DNA of 6,131 nucleotides from Methanosarcinaceae archaeon (GTDB lineage Archaea > Halobacteriota > Methanosarcinia > Methanosarcinales > Methanosarcinaceae): the NCBI GenBank assembly GCA_030609665.1, contig JAUWBW010000115.1, positions 1 to 6,131 of the forward strand, written 5' to 3'. The translations under genes were made by a program, and so were the position numbers. The number at the start of each line of letters is the position of its first letter. Positions within the stretch are counted from its first letter, which is position 1. The notes under the pieces were generated by a model that worked only from the letters and a program-made list of their open reading frames with translations, had not been told where the DNA came from and did no database searches. Below are positions 5,217-6,131 of the stretch, one piece after another.

Positions 5217-6131
5217 TCAGATATACGAATCTGCAATTGGTGTTTTCATATACTTGCATCGCTGTTGTTCGCACATCATTTGCCAGAAAGGGATCTCCTC
5301 AATCACATGCGACTTGATATCGCCTGCGTTTGCACCTTTTTCTGACATGTCGATAGCATTGCGGTATAATCCTATGATGGTCTTTATCATTTCAGGATTC
5401 ATGCACCGCCCGACAACCTTCAGGGCTGCCACTCCTGCATCCATCAGGTCGGGAATACTGCAAAGTGAACAGTCCATTCCTGCGTCAAGGATCGGGTGCA
5501 GCCTGTTGTCAACACTGACCATGTAGTTTGCACGGCACGGCAGTCCGAAGTTGATGGATTCATCCGCGCTGTGGATGAGGTGGCATGTACCGTTGATGTT
5601 TGAGCATCCGAACTGACCGAACAGTTCAAGTTCCACACCGGTTTTGTTCAATTCGCGTATCTCGTCAAGTGTCACTTTGAACGGCAGCACGACTTTTGTC
5701 ACACCCATGTCTTTCAGAAGTTCAAGTTGTCCCAGATTAAATGTATTAAGCAGTACACTTCCATGTATCTGAAGTCCGAGGTCGAGTTCATTGATAAGTT
5801 GCAGCGCGCCGAATTCTCCCACGATAAGCGCGTCCACGCCTGCATTTACACCACGCATTACGTGTTCGATGAACATATCTTCGAGTCCGTCAGCAAGATA
5901 GGGTGTGTTCACGGTATAATCAACCTGAACACCGTGGCTGTGTGCGTACTCGACGATGTCATGTAGTTGATCTTGTGTGGTGACATTGCAACTGCGCCCG
6001 CGTCCTGACAGGTTCAGGTTCACAAATCCCGGCGTTTCCAATCCAATGTATATTTCATCCGCGCCCGCAGAGATTACGTTCTTTGTAGTTTCCATCGACT
6101 CTGCCGGAGCCATAAGGGACATTTTTGTCAT
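5217..6131 (-). CDS. UbiU-like U32 family ('peptidase U32') Fe-S protein
   Basis: The frame gives 304 residues, starting with an ATG at the very edge of the window, so the true start could lie outside. An internal start at Met4 (base 6122) would align best with the MELLCPAG opening of E. coli UbiU. The U32 barrel is clear: LMAPAES (6-12), AGADEIYIGL (22-31), NLSGRGR (40-46), then FGCSNINGTCHL with Cys176 and Cys183, GLPCR with Cys199, Cys221 in DCSLC and VVGR (239-242), corresponding to KIEGR in relatives. Cys176/183/199 have spacing 7 and 16, against 7 and 17 in E. coli UbiU, so a [4Fe-4S] cluster is likely. Additional cysteines at 224, 243, 287 and 292 are unusual. Although databases call this family a collagenase-like peptidase, members with these cysteines (UbiU, TrhP, RlhA) act in oxygen-independent hydroxylation of quinone precursors or RNA. 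The partner gene next door favours a UbiU-type heterodimer. The substrate is unknown. Confidence 0.85.
   Translation of the reverse strand: MTKMSLMAPAESMETTKNVISAGADEIYIGLETPGFVNLNLSGRGRSCNVTTQDQLHDIVEYAHSHGVQVDYTVNTPYLADGLEDMFIEHVMRGVNAGVDALIVGEFGALQLINELDLGLQIHGSVLLNTFNLGQLELLKDMGVTKVVLPFKVTLDEIRELNKTGVELELFGQFGCSNINGTCHLIHSADESINFGLPCRANYMVSVDNRLHPILDAGMDCSLCSIPDLMDAGVAALKVVGRCMNPEMIKTIIGLYRNAIDMSEKGANAGDIKSHVIEEIPFWQMMCEQQRCKYMKTPIADSYI

Noticed and set aside
5217..6131. True collagenase-like peptidase function for the U32 protein
   Set aside because: The family name is historical; the conserved cysteines and the UbiV-like neighbour fit Fe-S hydroxylation far better than proteolysis.

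Overview
The window looks archaeal, most likely from a methanogen or relative of the Methanosarcinales type. That placement is an inference. It rests on a RecJ-like DHH exonuclease of the archaeal kind, a cupin-type (not bacterial-type) phosphoglucose isomerase, a V4R-like small protein, and AT-rich promoter-like boxes with G-rich Shine-Dalgarno sequences. A bacterial-type UvrC is present, as in a number of mesophilic archaea. No rRNA, tRNA, insertion sequence, CRISPR array or prophage gene was seen, and no gap between genes exceeds 75 bases.

Layout: the plus strand carries only the 3' part of a DHH/DHHA1 exonuclease gene (1-1000), cut by the left edge. It converges on five genes that all lie on the minus strand. 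Read right to left in the direction of transcription, these are: a U32 family protein resembling UbiU (6131-5217); a divergent U32 partner resembling UbiV (5197-4319), 19 bases downstream; uvrC (4249-2444), with its own TATA-like box; a V4R-like protein (2373-1831, probably really starting at 2361); and a cupin phosphoglucose isomerase (1791-1042).

The most interesting part is the right-hand pair. The U32 family is usually labelled 'peptidase', but both proteins keep the cysteine arrangement by which UbiU and UbiV each hold a [4Fe-4S] cluster. In the UbiV-like protein the spacing of the last three cysteines (13, then 4 residues) matches E. coli UbiV exactly, as I recall that sequence. In Proteobacteria this heterodimer hydroxylates the ubiquinone ring without oxygen. 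Methanogens are not known to make ubiquinone, so an archaeal pair points to another substrate. Methanophenazine or another cofactor, or an RNA base as in the U32 proteins TrhP and RlhA, are speculative candidates.

The remaining genes are ordinary in function: two belong to DNA repair or replication (the RecJ-like exonuclease and UvrC), one to sugar phosphate metabolism, and one is a probable ligand-binding or sensory protein of unknown role. The isomerase gene is clearly more AT-rich than its surroundings.
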